Positions 15,082 through 24,271 of a stretch of 64,000 nucleotides of DNA are shown here, piece after piece. The first letter of the stretch is position 1. Each line of letters begins with the position of its first letter. The notes under the pieces were generated by a model. The model worked only from the letters and a program-made list of their open reading frames with translations. It was not told the DNA's origin and searched no databases. This stretch comes from an uncultured Anaerolineae bacterium (GTDB lineage Bacteria > Chloroflexota > Anaerolineae > J036 > Brachytrichaceae): assembly GCA_938034415.1 (NCBI GenBank), contig CALHLE010000008.1, forward strand, positions 19,124 through 83,123, read 5' to 3'. A program made the translations under genes and the position numbers.

Positions 15082-15151
15082 AGCTCAGCGATCGGTTCTG
15101 CAACTTCAAACTGGCGTCTTGTGCAAAGCCCCGCAGGACGTGAACTTGGGG

Positions 15152-16366
15152 TTACCTTCCTACACTCAATCGCGCTTCCAAGCGCTGGCTGAAGGCAGAC
15201 ATGAGATAGCAGAATACGCCATAGACCAGCGCGACGAACAGGTACACCTCGGCTTGCAGTCCAAGGAAGTCCGGCTGGGCGAGCACCGCCTTGGCGATGC
15301 CCATCAAGTCGAGCAGGCCGACGATGACCACGAGCGAGGTGTCCTTGAACAAGGCGATGAACTGTCCGACCAGGATCGGGATGACGGCTTTGAGCGCCTG
15401 AGGCAGGATGATGAGCAGCATCATCTTCCAGGTGTTCAAGCCCAGCGCACGCGCCGCTTCGTACTGCCCACGCGGGATGGCTTGCAAGCCGCCGCGCACG
15501 TTCTCGGCCAGGTAGGCCGCGCTGAACAAGACGATGCCGGCCATCGCCCGCACCACGCGGTCAATGGTCACGCCGGGCAGGAAGAGCGGCAGCATGAGCT
15601 GAGCCATGAACAACACGGTGATGAGCGGCACGCCGCGGATGACCTCGATGTAGATCACGCAAAGCGCGCGCACGATCGGCAGGCTGGACTGCCGGCCCAG
15701 CGCAAGCAGCACCCCCAGCGGGAAGGAGAACACGATGCCCACCACGGTGAGCAGCAGGGTGAGCAGCAAGCCGCCCCACAGATTAGTGGTCACCAAGGGC
15801 AGCGGCCCGTCTGCGCCGCCGAAGCCGCTGATCAGCAGGATGACGAGCGGGAAATAGACCACCCAGCCGATGATGCTGATGCGTTGTAGCTGCGCGCCGC
15901 GCCAGCGGCTGAGCGCAAAGCCGACCGCGCCAGCGACGCCGACGATGAGCAGCGCGACGCGCGCTTCGTCCTGTGCGAGGATGGCCAGGAGAAACGGCAG
16001 CGCGCCAAAAGCGATTGCGCCGGCGCGCTGGTTGCGTCCCCAGATGCCCCAGGACAGCCCGATCAACAAGGCCAGCAAGATCACACAGGCCCAGGCGCGC
16101 CATGTCGCAGCCGCCGGATATTGCCCGACCATGAACAGCCGCAGGTTGGTCGTGATGACCTCCCAGCGCGCCTGCGTGAATGCCCATTCCAGAAAGCCGC
16201 GCAGCAACAGGACGACGATGGCGCTAAAAATCACCGTCAACAGCGCGTTGTACCAGGTGCTAAATAGGTTCTTGCGCAGCCAGCCCAGCGCCGTGTAGCG
16301 CTCGGTTGGCGGCGGTAGCACCTCGGCGCGCGAGGGAAGCGAAGGGGTGGTCGCGCTCATCGTCAT
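15152..16366 (-). CDS. aapM: General L-amino acid ABC transporter permease (AapM type)
   Basis: Inner membrane permease, 404 aa, the length expected for AapM/BztC. Its ATG (16366) overlaps the aapQ stop in an ATGA, so translation is probably coupled; a longer upstream reading frame is rejected because it runs inside aapQ. The protein has several membrane segments and the permease coupling motif in the C-terminal third (GQYEAARALGLNTWKMMLLI and the LPQALKAVIPILVGQFIALF stretch). An extra N-terminal region with additional segments is typical of this subfamily. It should form a heterodimer with AapQ. Confidence 0.9.
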   Translation of the reverse strand: MTMSATTPSLPSRAEVLPPPTERYTALGWLRKNLFSTWYNALLTVIFSAIVVLLLRGFLEWAFTQARWEVITTNLRLFMVGQYPAAATWRAWACVILLALLIGLSWGIWGRNQRAGAIAFGALPFLLAILAQDEARVALLIVGVAGAVGFALSRWRGAQLQRISIIGWVVYFPLVILLISGFGGADGPLPLVTTNLWGGLLLTLLLTVVGIVFSFPLGVLLALGRQSSLPIVRALCVIYIEVIRGVPLITVLFMAQLMLPLFLPGVTIDRVVRAMAGIVLFSAAYLAENVRGGLQAIPRGQYEAARALGLNTWKMMLLIILPQALKAVIPILVGQFIALFKDTSLVVIVGLLDLMGIAKAVLAQPDFLGLQAEVYLFVALVYGVFCYLMSAFSQRLEARLSVGR

Positions 16367-17559
16367 CGCTCCACCAACCGCACGCGGCGGTTGTACCAGT
16401 TCATCAATAACGAAGTGAGCAGGCTGACTGACAAATACACGCCCATGACGACCACGATCATTTCCACAGCCCGGCCGGTCTGGTTGATGATGGTGCCCGA
16501 TACGGCGAACAGGTCGGGATAGCCGATCGCCACGGCCAGCGAGGAGTTCTTCGTCAGGTTCAGATACTGGCTGGTGAGCGGAGGGATGATGACCCGCAAT
16601 GCCTGAGGGAACACCACCAATTGCAAGGTGCGCCGGCCGTTCAGCCCCAATGCGCGCGCTGCCTCTACTTGCCCCTTCGGCACCGACTGGATGCCGGCGC
16701 GCACGACTTCGCCGATGAAGGCCGCAGTGTAGATCACCAGGCCGATCAGCAGCGCCATAAACTCCGGCGTCAACACCAGCCCGCCGCGAAAGTTGAACGC
16801 GGCGATCTGCGGCGTGGTGATCGTCAGCGGCGGCTGCGGCAGGGCGAGCCACCCGATCACGGCTATGGCCGCAAACGTGCCCAGCGCCGGCAGCACGATC
16901 GGCTTAGGTCGCCCGCTGCGCTCTTGCCAGAGGCGCAGCCCGGTCGCCGCCAAGGCGGCCGAGCCTACCGCGGCGATGATGATATAGAGGTAGATCGGCC
17001 AGGTCTCCGTTGGCTCGCCCCACGGCATGGCCACGCCGCGATTGCTCAGGTAAATCGGCCCCAGGCTGATGGCTTGCCGCGCACGCGGCAATTTCAGGAA
17101 GAAGGCCGTGTAAATGAAGATGAGCAGCACCAGCAACGGCACGTTGCGCATCAGCTCGATAAACAACCAGGCCAGCCGGTTGACCAGCCAGTTGCTGGAG
17201 AGCCGGGCGATGCCGACGATGACGCCGAGCACCGTCGCCAAGACGATGCCCAGCACGCTGACGAGCAGCGTGTTGAGCAAGCCGACGAGCAATGCGCGGG
17301 CGAAGGTATCGGCGTTGGTGTAGCGGATGAGCGATTCGCCGATGTCAAAGCCGGCAGCGTTGTCGAGGAAGCCGAAGCCCAGCGCGATGCCCTGGCGCTG
17401 CAACGAGGCGGCCATGTTTTGGACTAGGACGAAGGCCAGGCCGGCGACAATGGCCAGGACGATGAGCTGCGCGGCAAACTGGATGAAGCGATCGTCGCGC
17501 CAAAACGCGCGGCTCATCCTCGGCGGCGAGTCGGGAGGTGGAAGCGGAACGTTCGCCAT
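16363..17559 (-). CDS. aapQ: General L-amino acid ABC transporter permease (AapQ type)
   Basis: First permease of the operon, 398 aa, the usual AapQ length. The ATG at 17559 (MANVPLPPPDSPP) is preferred over an upstream codon at 17688, which would add a non-conserved Arg-rich tail. A TATAAC box at 17573-17578 lies 13 bases before it. The C-terminal coupling motif is clear (KGQVEAARALGLNGRRTLQL, PQALRVIIPPLTSQYLNLTKNSS), and ESLIRY...TFARALLVGLLNTLL near residue 75 is typical. The operon lacks an aapJ binding-protein gene within the window. The binding protein may be encoded elsewhere, or the one at 217-1101 may be shared. Confidence 0.9.
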   Translation of the reverse strand: MANVPLPPPDSPPRMSRAFWRDDRFIQFAAQLIVLAIVAGLAFVLVQNMAASLQRQGIALGFGFLDNAAGFDIGESLIRYTNADTFARALLVGLLNTLLVSVLGIVLATVLGVIVGIARLSSNWLVNRLAWLFIELMRNVPLLVLLIFIYTAFFLKLPRARQAISLGPIYLSNRGVAMPWGEPTETWPIYLYIIIAAVGSAALAATGLRLWQERSGRPKPIVLPALGTFAAIAVIGWLALPQPPLTITTPQIAAFNFRGGLVLTPEFMALLIGLVIYTAAFIGEVVRAGIQSVPKGQVEAARALGLNGRRTLQLVVFPQALRVIIPPLTSQYLNLTKNSSLAVAIGYPDLFAVSGTIINQTGRAVEMIVVVMGVYLSVSLLTSLLMNWYNRRVRLVER

Positions 17560-17783
17560 ACCTTGGGGCGCAGTTATAGCCAGTTTCGGCGAATTCGCAA
17601 CATCCCAGCGCTGCCAAAAGGCGCGGCGGGCGGCAGCGCAGCGCGCGTTCGCAGCCGGCCTGGACGTGGTGATGGACCGCTGCGTCAAGCTGGAGCACGC
17701 GCGCTTCCGAGGCGGCCAGCACTCGATCGGCCTGAAACATCGGCGTCATCAGTGCGAAGCGGCTGCGGCCGGGATGATTCAAT

Positions 17784-20000
17784 TCAGTCTGCGGCTGCTT
17801 CGTCTTCGCCCGGCGCCGGCGGTGTGTCGCCCGCGCCGCCGAGCGTCGCGCTGTCAGATGCGCCCTTCCGCGCGCTGAACGCCGCGATCAACTCGCGCCA
17901 TTGCTCGTCCAGTCCTTCATCGGTGACGCCGTAGAACACCACGACTTTGCCGCTGGCGTCGCGTATCGCCAGATCGGAGCGCATCTTGCCCGCGCGCATC
18001 TCGCGCGTGAGCACGGCGCGGTCGCCTTGCCATTCGATCTCCTCCGGTCCGCTGGGATGATCGGCGAACTGCGTGATGGCATAGTGCCATAGGTCGCGCG
18101 CGCTCTTCATCGTCACGTTGCGAATGATTGAATTGTTGCGCAGGTCGCGCACGGTGAAATAGACCACGCCGCCGCGCTCTTCCATAGAAAGCACCTGGAC
18201 GCCGGTCTTGGGTGTGCCTGGGAGCGCCGATGCGCCGTTGTTCTCCGCCGGCAGCGGCTGCGCGGCAATCGTCACGCTTGTCGGCTCGGTGGGCCGCGAT
18301 TTGTCTCGACGCTCGCGCTGGGCTGGCGGCTGCGGTGGCTTGACTGCCGGCTGGTTTGGCTGCGGCGGGCGCTGTGGGTGCTGCTGTTGCGGCTGCGGCT
18401 GGGGTTTGCGCTGCTCATGTTGGCGTCGCTCTGGCTGTGGCTGCGACGGCTGCTGTGAGCGACGATCGGGTTGCGGTTGCTGAGCAGGCGGGCGTTGTTC
18501 TTGCGGCCTCGGCTTCTCATAGCCGCGCCGGGCGATGGCCACAATCTCATCGCGCGTCGCCGGGCGACTCTCCGCGTCTGCGCGCACGAAGAAACGCTCG
18601 CCGTCCAGCACGTAGGGCGCATCCTCGCCGCGCGGCACCTGGATCTGCAGCACGCTGGCGCCGTCCAGCGCGCGAACCTGAACCGGGGCTAGAAGCCTCG
18701 GCGCGATGCGCTTCTCCATCTCGAGCGACAACTTCTGCAACACGTCGGGCGCATCGGATATGCCCGGCGCTTTCTTGTTGGGCTTGGCGTCGCAGCCGAT
18801 GAAGATATTGCCTCCTTCACCATTGGCCATCGCGCAGATGTCACGCAGCACGGCGGCGAACCGATCGCCGCGTTTGGGCAATGACGCATAAAAGGCGACC
18901 GTGGCGCTCGGGCCGCGCTCGCGCGCCTTCACCAATTCATCTTCGGGCAGGTCCAGCACGTCGAATACCGGCCGCACGCGGCTGAAGTCCTGGCTAAGGA
19001 ACACGTTGCGCAGCGCCTCGAAGCTGACTTCGTCGAGTTGGATCTCCGTGGCGCGTTCGCCTACGCCCAATCGCTTGGCGTTCTCCTTCGAGGCGGTCAG
19101 CCGGTGGGCGTCGCTGCCCTGGATGGCGAACATGCGACGCGGATACTCCGGCTTGACGCCGGTGAACAAGTGCGCGCTAGAGTAACGTCCTCGGTCGAGG
19201 TCGGTGAACTCGATGGCGTGCAAATGCGGGTCTTGTGTGAAAGCGATGCGCGTCTGGCCGCCGAGATCGCGCCCGCGCATGGCAACGCCGTTCGACGAGT
19301 TGGCATGCGCGGCGATCGCGATGCCGCCAGCCTCGTCAATCGCCTCGTAGGCCTGCAGCACATCGCTGGTGGCGCCGGCTTCGGTCAAGCCCTTGTCCAG
19401 CGCATGGCCCGGCACGCGCAGGTCCATCAAGATGTGCTCGATGTCGCGCAGCGGCTTATCCGGCGGAAAGATGCCTAAGATGTGAAATCCGAACGTGGCT
19501 GTGAATTCAAACCCCGGCAGCACGAGGATCTTCTGGAGCAGGCGGCGGTACTCATTCAGGCGCGCCAGCTCGTCTGGACGGATGCGGTCGAGCTTCTCCA
19601 GATATTCGAGATGCTCGATCTCGTTCATCATGTTGCGGTATCCGTTCACCGTGTTGTGATCGGTGAAGGCGATGATGCTGAGGCCGCGTCGCTCGGCTTG
19701 CTTCAGGATGTCGAGGTAGGTGATGTTCGGTTCTTCGTAATCGTGCGACGCCGGGGTGTGAACGTGCAAATCAACGCGCTTCCATGGACTGTCGGATGGC
19801 GATGCAGGTAGCAGGGGCTTTACCTCGGGTGCGCTTGCCGCGACCTTGCTCGCGCGGTTGCCGCGGCGCGACGATGTGCTGCGCGTGGATTTGGGTTCGG
19901 ATTTCGATTTCTCGGATTCTAAGTCTGTCGCCTGGGTCGTCTTGTCGTTTTGCGATTCGCCCGATGCTACAGTGGTGGCTTCTTTCTTCTTTCTGGCCAT
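17784..20000 (-). CDS. PHP-domain protein fused to an AlbA_2 (Schlafen-type) domain
   Basis: 738-aa multidomain protein. After a Lys/Ser-rich N-terminus there is a PHP metallo-phosphoesterase domain (about 75-330) with the metal motifs VDLHVHTPASHDYEE (His79, His81), AFTDHNTVNGY, AAHANSSNG and GSDAHRLTA. A second domain (about 375-495) matches the Schlafen AlbA_2 putative nucleic-acid-binding fold (ICAMANGEGGNIFIGCD, FFVRADAESRPATRDEI). A Pro/Gln-rich linker (about 497-585) leads to an unidentified C-terminal domain (about 620-725, VYFTVRDLRNNSIIRNVTMK). The start is MARKKKEATT; an upstream frame extension is not supported. PHP domains are phosphatases or nucleases, so a nucleic-acid processing or defence role is plausible but inferred. 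It is monocistronic, with a possible TATAAT box at 20163-20168. Confidence 0.8.
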   Translation of the reverse strand: MARKKKEATTVASGESQNDKTTQATDLESEKSKSEPKSTRSTSSRRGNRASKVAASAPEVKPLLPASPSDSPWKRVDLHVHTPASHDYEEPNITYLDILKQAERRGLSIIAFTDHNTVNGYRNMMNEIEHLEYLEKLDRIRPDELARLNEYRRLLQKILVLPGFEFTATFGFHILGIFPPDKPLRDIEHILMDLRVPGHALDKGLTEAGATSDVLQAYEAIDEAGGIAIAAHANSSNGVAMRGRDLGGQTRIAFTQDPHLHAIEFTDLDRGRYSSAHLFTGVKPEYPRRMFAIQGSDAHRLTASKENAKRLGVGERATEIQLDEVSFEALRNVFLSQDFSRVRPVFDVLDLPEDELVKARERGPSATVAFYASLPKRGDRFAAVLRDICAMANGEGGNIFIGCDAKPNKKAPGISDAPDVLQKLSLEMEKRIAPRLLAPVQVRALDGASVLQIQVPRGEDAPYVLDGERFFVRADAESRPATRDEIVAIARRGYEKPRPQEQRPPAQQPQPDRRSQQPSQPQPERRQHEQRKPQPQPQQQHPQRPPQPNQPAVKPPQPPAQRERRDKSRPTEPTSVTIAAQPLPAENNGASALPGTPKTGVQVLSMEERGGVVYFTVRDLRNNSIIRNVTMKSARDLWHYAITQFADHPSGPEEIEWQGDRAVLTREMRAGKMRSDLAIRDASGKVVVFYGVTDEGLDEQWRELIAAFSARKGASDSATLGGAGDTPPAPGEDEAAAD

Positions 20001-20162
20001 AACAGCGGTCACAATGTTCAGTTCAAAATTACAGGCGCCGGTAGCGTTCCGGAGGGAATACCGCCCAAAATCAAAATTCGCCGGCGAGCCTGAAATTCTC
20101 TGTCGCATTCGACCCCAGCGAGATGAGCAAACGCTGAGTGAGCGAAAGCGTCCTTTTCGACC

Positions 20163-20168
20163 ATTATA
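20163..20168 (-). promoter_or_regulatory. Putative -10 box (TATAAT) for the PHP-AlbA_2 gene
   Basis: A perfect TATAAT on the minus strand, directly preceded by TG, about 160 bases before the ATG at 20000. No good -35 box was found at the usual distance. The intergenic region 20001-20251 also has to hold the divergent pyruvate kinase promoter. Confidence 0.35.
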
Positions 20169-20251
20169 CAGACCGCCAGTGTGCTGATCGTTGGTCGAAC
20201 CAGGACAGACGCCGATGAGTCGTCCAGCTCATGTAGCATAGAGGAAGACAC

Positions 20252-21688
20252 ATGCGCACCAAAATCGTTTGCACCCTTGGGCCGGCCAGCGAGGACGAAA
20301 CAGTCCTGCGAGGCATGATCCGCGCCGGCATGGCCATCGCGCGGTTGAACTTCTCGCACGGCAGCTGGGCCGACCATGAGCGGCGCATCGCCCTGGTGCG
20401 TCGGGTAGCTGCCGAAGAACGCGCCAGCATCACCCTGATGGGCGACTTGCAAGGGCCGAAGTTTCGCATCGGACGTTTGGCCGACCAGGGCATTGCGCTG
20501 CAGCGCGATCAGCAGGTCATCTTCAGCGATCAACCGAATGGTGAAGCCATCCCGCTGCCTCACCCCGACCTGTTAGCCGCGATCCAGGTGGGCCAGCGCA
20601 TGCTGATTGACGATGGGGCAATTGCGCTGACCGTCGTGCGTCGCATTGACTCGACCACGATTGCGTGCCGCGTGCTCAACGGTGGGGTAGTAACGTCGAA
20701 CAAGGGAGTGAGTGTGCCCGGCCTAAAGATCGTTGCGTCGGCGCTCACGCCCAAGGACCGCGACGATGTGCAGTTCGCCATCGCGCAGCGGATGGATGCG
20801 CTGGCGATGTCGTTCGTGCGCAGCGCGGAAGACGTTTATGAGCTGCGCCGGCTTATCCAGGATTGCGGCGGGAACCAACTCATCGTCGCCAAGATCGAGA
20901 AGCCCGAAGCGCTCGACGACTTGACGGGCATTGTGCGCGCCAGCGATGTCGTCATGGTGGCCCGCGGTGACTTGGGCGTGGAAGCGGCGCCGGAGGAGGT
21001 GCCGTTCTACCAAAAGCGGATCATTCTGACCTGTCTGCGCGCCGGCAAGCCGGTCATTACTGCTACGCAGATGCTACAGAGCATGATTGCTTCGCCGCAG
21101 CCCACGCGCGCCGAGGCCAGCGACGTCGCCAACGCAGTGCTCGATGGCGCCGATGCGCTGATGCTCAGCGGCGAGACGGCGGTGGGCGCATTTCCTGTGC
21201 AAGCGGTGGAGGCCATGGCCCGCATCGCTGCGCGCGCCGAGGCCAGCGTCGTCTATCGACCTCGCACGCCTCTGTCGGAGTTGCACGAGGCGCTGGCCGA
21301 TGGCGACAGCGCTGACCATAAAACCGACGCCATCACCACCGCTGCGGTGCGCATCGCCGAGACGGTCGGCGCGAAGGCCATCGTGTGCGCGTCGGCGTCC
21401 GGCTTCACGGCGCGCATGATCGCGCGTCACCGCCCTGCGGTGCCCATCGTATGTCTGACGCCCCACGATCGCACCAAGCGTTACGCAGCGTTCATGTGGG
21501 GTGTAGTGGCAGTGATCACAGAGACGCGCAGGACGGACGCCGATACGCTGTTCGAGGCGGCGTGCGACGCAGCGCAGTGGCTGGGCTGCGCGAAGCCCGG
21601 CGATACCATCGTCGTCACGGCCGGCTTGCCGCTGGGCGCCGGCTCCGGTCACACCAACGTCATCCGGCTGATGGAAGTTCGCGCGTAG
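20252..21688 (+). CDS. pyk: Pyruvate kinase
   Basis: Converts phosphoenolpyruvate and ADP to pyruvate and ATP, the last step of glycolysis; cytoplasmic, usually a tetramer. 478 aa. Motifs: RTKIVCTLGPAS at the N-terminus, IARLNFSHG, the B-domain, KIEKPEALDDL with the catalytic Lys, VMVARGDLGVEA, and QMLQSMI. The C-terminal allosteric domain is complete (TTAAVRIAETVGAKAIVCAS to VTAGLPLG). A GAGGAA site 8-10 bases before the ATG supports the start. The MFS gene follows 14 bases after the stop but has its own -10 box. Confidence 0.97.
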   Translation: MRTKIVCTLGPASEDETVLRGMIRAGMAIARLNFSHGSWADHERRIALVRRVAAEERASITLMGDLQGPKFRIGRLADQGIALQRDQQVIFSDQPNGEAIPLPHPDLLAAIQVGQRMLIDDGAIALTVVRRIDSTTIACRVLNGGVVTSNKGVSVPGLKIVASALTPKDRDDVQFAIAQRMDALAMSFVRSAEDVYELRRLIQDCGGNQLIVAKIEKPEALDDLTGIVRASDVVMVARGDLGVEAAPEEVPFYQKRIILTCLRAGKPVITATQMLQSMIASPQPTRAEASDVANAVLDGADALMLSGETAVGAFPVQAVEAMARIAARAEASVVYRPRTPLSELHEALADGDSADHKTDAITTAAVRIAETVGAKAIVCASASGFTARMIARHRPAVPIVCLTPHDRTKRYAAFMWGVVAVITETRRTDADTLFEAACDAAQWLGCAKPGDTIVVTAGLPLGAGSGHTNVIRLMEVRA

Positions 21689-21698
21689 GCGTCTCCGC

Positions 21699-21704
21699 TA
21701 CAAT
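21699..21704 (+). promoter_or_regulatory. Putative -10 box (TACAAT) for the MFS gene
   Basis: TACAAT in the 29-base gap after pyk, 13 bases before the preferred ATG (21718). It implies a very short leader, similar to other genes in the window. Co-transcription with pyk is also possible. Confidence 0.4.
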
Positions 21705-21717
21705 GGCGCGGTCCGCT

Positions 21718-22926
21718 ATGCGCACCACTTCCTTGCTCTTTGTCCTTGGGTGCTATGCCTTCGTCAGCCTTGGTGTGAATGCGGCATTGCTGGGTCCGGC
21801 GTTGCCAACGCTGGCTACCAGAGCGAATGCCGGCCTCGACCGCACCGGCTTGATCTTCGCCTCGATGTCGCTGGGCTATCTCACGTCCGCCCCGATCATC
21901 AACACGATAGGCGCGCGCATGGGCACACGCGCCATGCTCATTGTCAGCCCGCTAGTGGTCATCGGCAGCATGGCGCTGCTAGCGCTCGGCGCGCATCTGA
22001 ACGCCTTCTTTGTGGCGACCTATCTGCTCGGCCTGGGCCAATCCGGCTCACAGGTGGCTTACAATGCCATGTTTGGCTTGCAGGCAGAGGGGGGACGCGC
22101 CTCGGCAGTGCTCAATCGGCTCAATGCGTTCTTCGGCGTCGGCGCGCTCATCGGGCCGCTGTTCGTAGCAGCGAGCTACACACTCATCAACGCGGCGACG
22201 TTGGCGTTTTGGATTGCGGCTGCGATGGCGCTGCCGCTCACGCTGGGGGCGCTGTGGGCGCGCGATGGGCTGCGCCATTCGTCGCCCGCGCGCGCGACAT
22301 TGCCAGACGGCGGCGCAGCGCGCCGCTTATTGACCTCGCCGGCAGCGTGGGGATTATGCGTCGTGATGGGGTTGTACGTCGGCTGTGAAGTCGCCTTCAG
22401 CGGATGGGCGACCGAGTTCACCAGCCGCATGACGGGCGCAGGCACGGCGCAAGCTGCGGTTGCGGTGAGCATCTTCTGGGCGGCGCTGGCGCTCAGCCGT
22501 TATTTCACCAACATCGTCGCGCGCCGTATTCCGCCCACGGTGTTGATCGGGTTGCTCTTTGCGCTGGCCATCGTCGGGTTGGTGGTGATGCTGCTGGCCG
22601 GGCAGGTGAGCGCCGCAGCATGGGCAGGAGCGTTTCTGGTGGGCGTCGGCTTCGGCCCGATCTATCCTACGCTCATCGCCATCGGCATCCAGCGCTTCCC
22701 GTTTGCTGCGCAGATGATCGCCAGCGTGCTGACCAGCACCGGCGCGCTCGGCGCGCTTTTCTTGCCGGCGTTGATGGGCTTCGCGATGGATGCGTCGGCG
22801 CTCGGCGCGGTGAGCGCATGGATGATGCTGGCCGGAGTGCTGGCGCTGGTCATCGGCCTATGGCAATTCACGCGCCGTGCCCTGGGTCGTGAGGATGTCG
22901 CGGCACTGCAAGCGCGCGCCGCGTAG
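21718..22926 (+). CDS. Major facilitator superfamily transporter
   Basis: MFS permease, 402 aa from the ATG at 21718 (MRTTSLLFVLGCYAFVSLGV); an ATG at 21703 would add MARSA. About 12 hydrophobic segments are visible in two halves separated by a short loop with charged residues near residue 195 (LWARDGLRHSSPARATLPD). The first half has an MFS-like loop after the second segment (NTIGARMGTRAML), and the second has FGPIYPTLIAIGIQRFP. It resembles FucP/sugar-type or DHA-type carriers, but the substrate cannot be inferred. It follows pyk closely and points the same way. Confidence 0.85.
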   Translation: MRTTSLLFVLGCYAFVSLGVNAALLGPALPTLATRANAGLDRTGLIFASMSLGYLTSAPIINTIGARMGTRAMLIVSPLVVIGSMALLALGAHLNAFFVATYLLGLGQSGSQVAYNAMFGLQAEGGRASAVLNRLNAFFGVGALIGPLFVAASYTLINAATLAFWIAAAMALPLTLGALWARDGLRHSSPARATLPDGGAARRLLTSPAAWGLCVVMGLYVGCEVAFSGWATEFTSRMTGAGTAQAAVAVSIFWAALALSRYFTNIVARRIPPTVLIGLLFALAIVGLVVMLLAGQVSAAAWAGAFLVGVGFGPIYPTLIAIGIQRFPFAAQMIASVLTSTGALGALFLPALMGFAMDASALGAVSAWMMLAGVLALVIGLWQFTRRALGREDVAALQARAA

Positions 22927-23012
22927 TTCCCGGCGTCGTCGCGCGTTGATCTGCTGACTTAAACGTGACCTTCTGGCCTCATCTAGCTCAGCCGCGTCTC
23001 ACCCGTCCCTGT

Positions 23013-23018
23013 TAGAAT
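23013..23018 (+). promoter_or_regulatory. Putative -10 box (TAGAAT) for mrp
   Basis: TAGAAT about 72 bases before the mrp ATG at 23090, giving a leader of about 65 bases that ends in a GGAG ribosome-binding site. No convincing -35 box was seen. Confidence 0.4.
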
Positions 23019-23089
23019 CCACTCGTCAGTTTGTGCATATTAGCGCGCAATGTCGCGCACCCTGCGTTTGCGCTGCCTGTGGAGATGAA

Positions 23090-24199
23090 ATGGCTGTCAC
23101 CGAAAAGGAAGTGATGTCCGCGCTTTCGCGCGTGATCGAACCCGAGTTGCATCGAGACCTGGTCTCGCTGAACATGATCAAGGATCTACAGATCCGCGGT
23201 AACGACGTCTCGTTCAAGATCGAGCTGACCACGCCGGCCTGTCCCCTGAAGGACGTGATGGATAAGGCGGCGCGGGCTGAATTGGGCAAGATCCCCGGCA
23301 TCGGCAAAATCGAGATCGGTTGGACGAGCAACGTCGCCGCCAACGCGCGGATGCGCAGCGCGCTCAACCTGCCCATCAAGAACATCGTCGCCGTCGCCAG
23401 CGGCAAAGGGGGCGTGGGCAAGACCACCGTCGCGGTGAACCTGGCCGTCGCGCTCGGCCAAACCGGCGCAAAGGTTGGCCTGCTCGACAACGACGTGTAT
23501 GGCCCGAACGTGCCGCTGATGGTCGGCCTGCCGACGGCCGAGCTGTTGCCGGACGGGCGCGCCATGCCCAGCGTGGCCCAGCAAAACGGCAAGCTCGTCC
23601 CCGAGGAGAAGTTCGGGATCAAGATCTTCAGCATTGGGTTTATCTATCCTGCCGAGTCGCCCCTGGTGTGGCGCGGGCCAATGTTGCACAGCGCCATTCG
23701 CCAGTTTCTTCAGGATGTGGACTGGGGCAACCTGGACTATCTGATCGTGGATATGCCGCCCGGCACAGGCGACGCGCAGCTCTCGCTGGCGCAGACGGCG
23801 CAGGGCGTGATGGGCATCATCGTCACCACGCCTCAATTGGTCTCCATGGGCGACGCGCTCAAGGGCTTGGCTGCGTTCGAGCAGCTCAAGATTCCAATCA
23901 TCGGCGTAGTTGAGAACATGGGGCCATACACCGACCCGGCCACCGGCAAAAAAGTTGCTATGTTCGGCGAGGGCGGCGGCGAGCGCTTGGCTGCGATGAA
24001 GCAGGTGCCTTTCTTGGGCAGCGTGCCGCTCGACCCGGCCATCCGCGTCGGCGGCGATAGCGGCCGACCGATCGTCGCGGCGTATCCTGAGAGCGAAGCG
24101 GCCAAACGCCTGATCGAGATTGCCAAGCAGGTCGCGGCGCGCGTCAGCGTGCTGAATTTCCAACAAAACAACGTCATCCCGATCTCGATCATCGGGTGA
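23090..24199 (+). CDS. mrp: Mrp/ApbC-family P-loop ATPase lacking the Fe-S CxxC motif
   Basis: Mrp/Nbp35-family protein, 369 aa, normally an iron-sulfur cluster carrier. The ATG at 23090 has GGAG 5 bases upstream; a GTG-started extension is rejected. The N-terminal DUF59/MIP18 domain (about 1-95, with TTPACPLKD) is followed by the deviant Walker A GKGGVGKTT (about residue 105), the DNDVYGPNVPLM segment and VDMPPGTGD. Classical members carry CPxCG after ENM to hold the bridging 4Fe-4S cluster. Here the stretch is VENMGPYTDPATGKKVAMF, with no cysteine, and no Cys pair occurs elsewhere in the C-terminal half. It may therefore carry clusters differently or have another role. RicT follows, 72 bases downstream. 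Confidence 0.92.
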   Translation: MAVTEKEVMSALSRVIEPELHRDLVSLNMIKDLQIRGNDVSFKIELTTPACPLKDVMDKAARAELGKIPGIGKIEIGWTSNVAANARMRSALNLPIKNIVAVASGKGGVGKTTVAVNLAVALGQTGAKVGLLDNDVYGPNVPLMVGLPTAELLPDGRAMPSVAQQNGKLVPEEKFGIKIFSIGFIYPAESPLVWRGPMLHSAIRQFLQDVDWGNLDYLIVDMPPGTGDAQLSLAQTAQGVMGIIVTTPQLVSMGDALKGLAAFEQLKIPIIGVVENMGPYTDPATGKKVAMFGEGGGERLAAMKQVPFLGSVPLDPAIRVGGDSGRPIVAAYPESEAAKRLIEIAKQVAARVSVLNFQQNNVIPISIIG

Positions 24200-24221
24200 G
24201 ACGGCCCCGAAGGGCAACGGC

Positions 24222-24263
24222 TGATTCGCCGACGCGCGCGTCGCTGGCGTCTCTTGCGAATCA
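24222..24263 (+). promoter_or_regulatory. Stem-loop between mrp and ricT-like gene
   Basis: TGATTCGC (24222-24229) and GCGAATCA (24256-24263) form a perfect 8-bp inverted repeat. Its interior contains a second palindrome, CGACGCGCGCGTCG (24230-24243). The element ends 8 bases before the next ATG (24272). It has no T-tract, so it is more likely a processing, stability or translation-control structure than a terminator. Confidence 0.35.
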
Positions 24264-24271
24264 ACGCTTAA

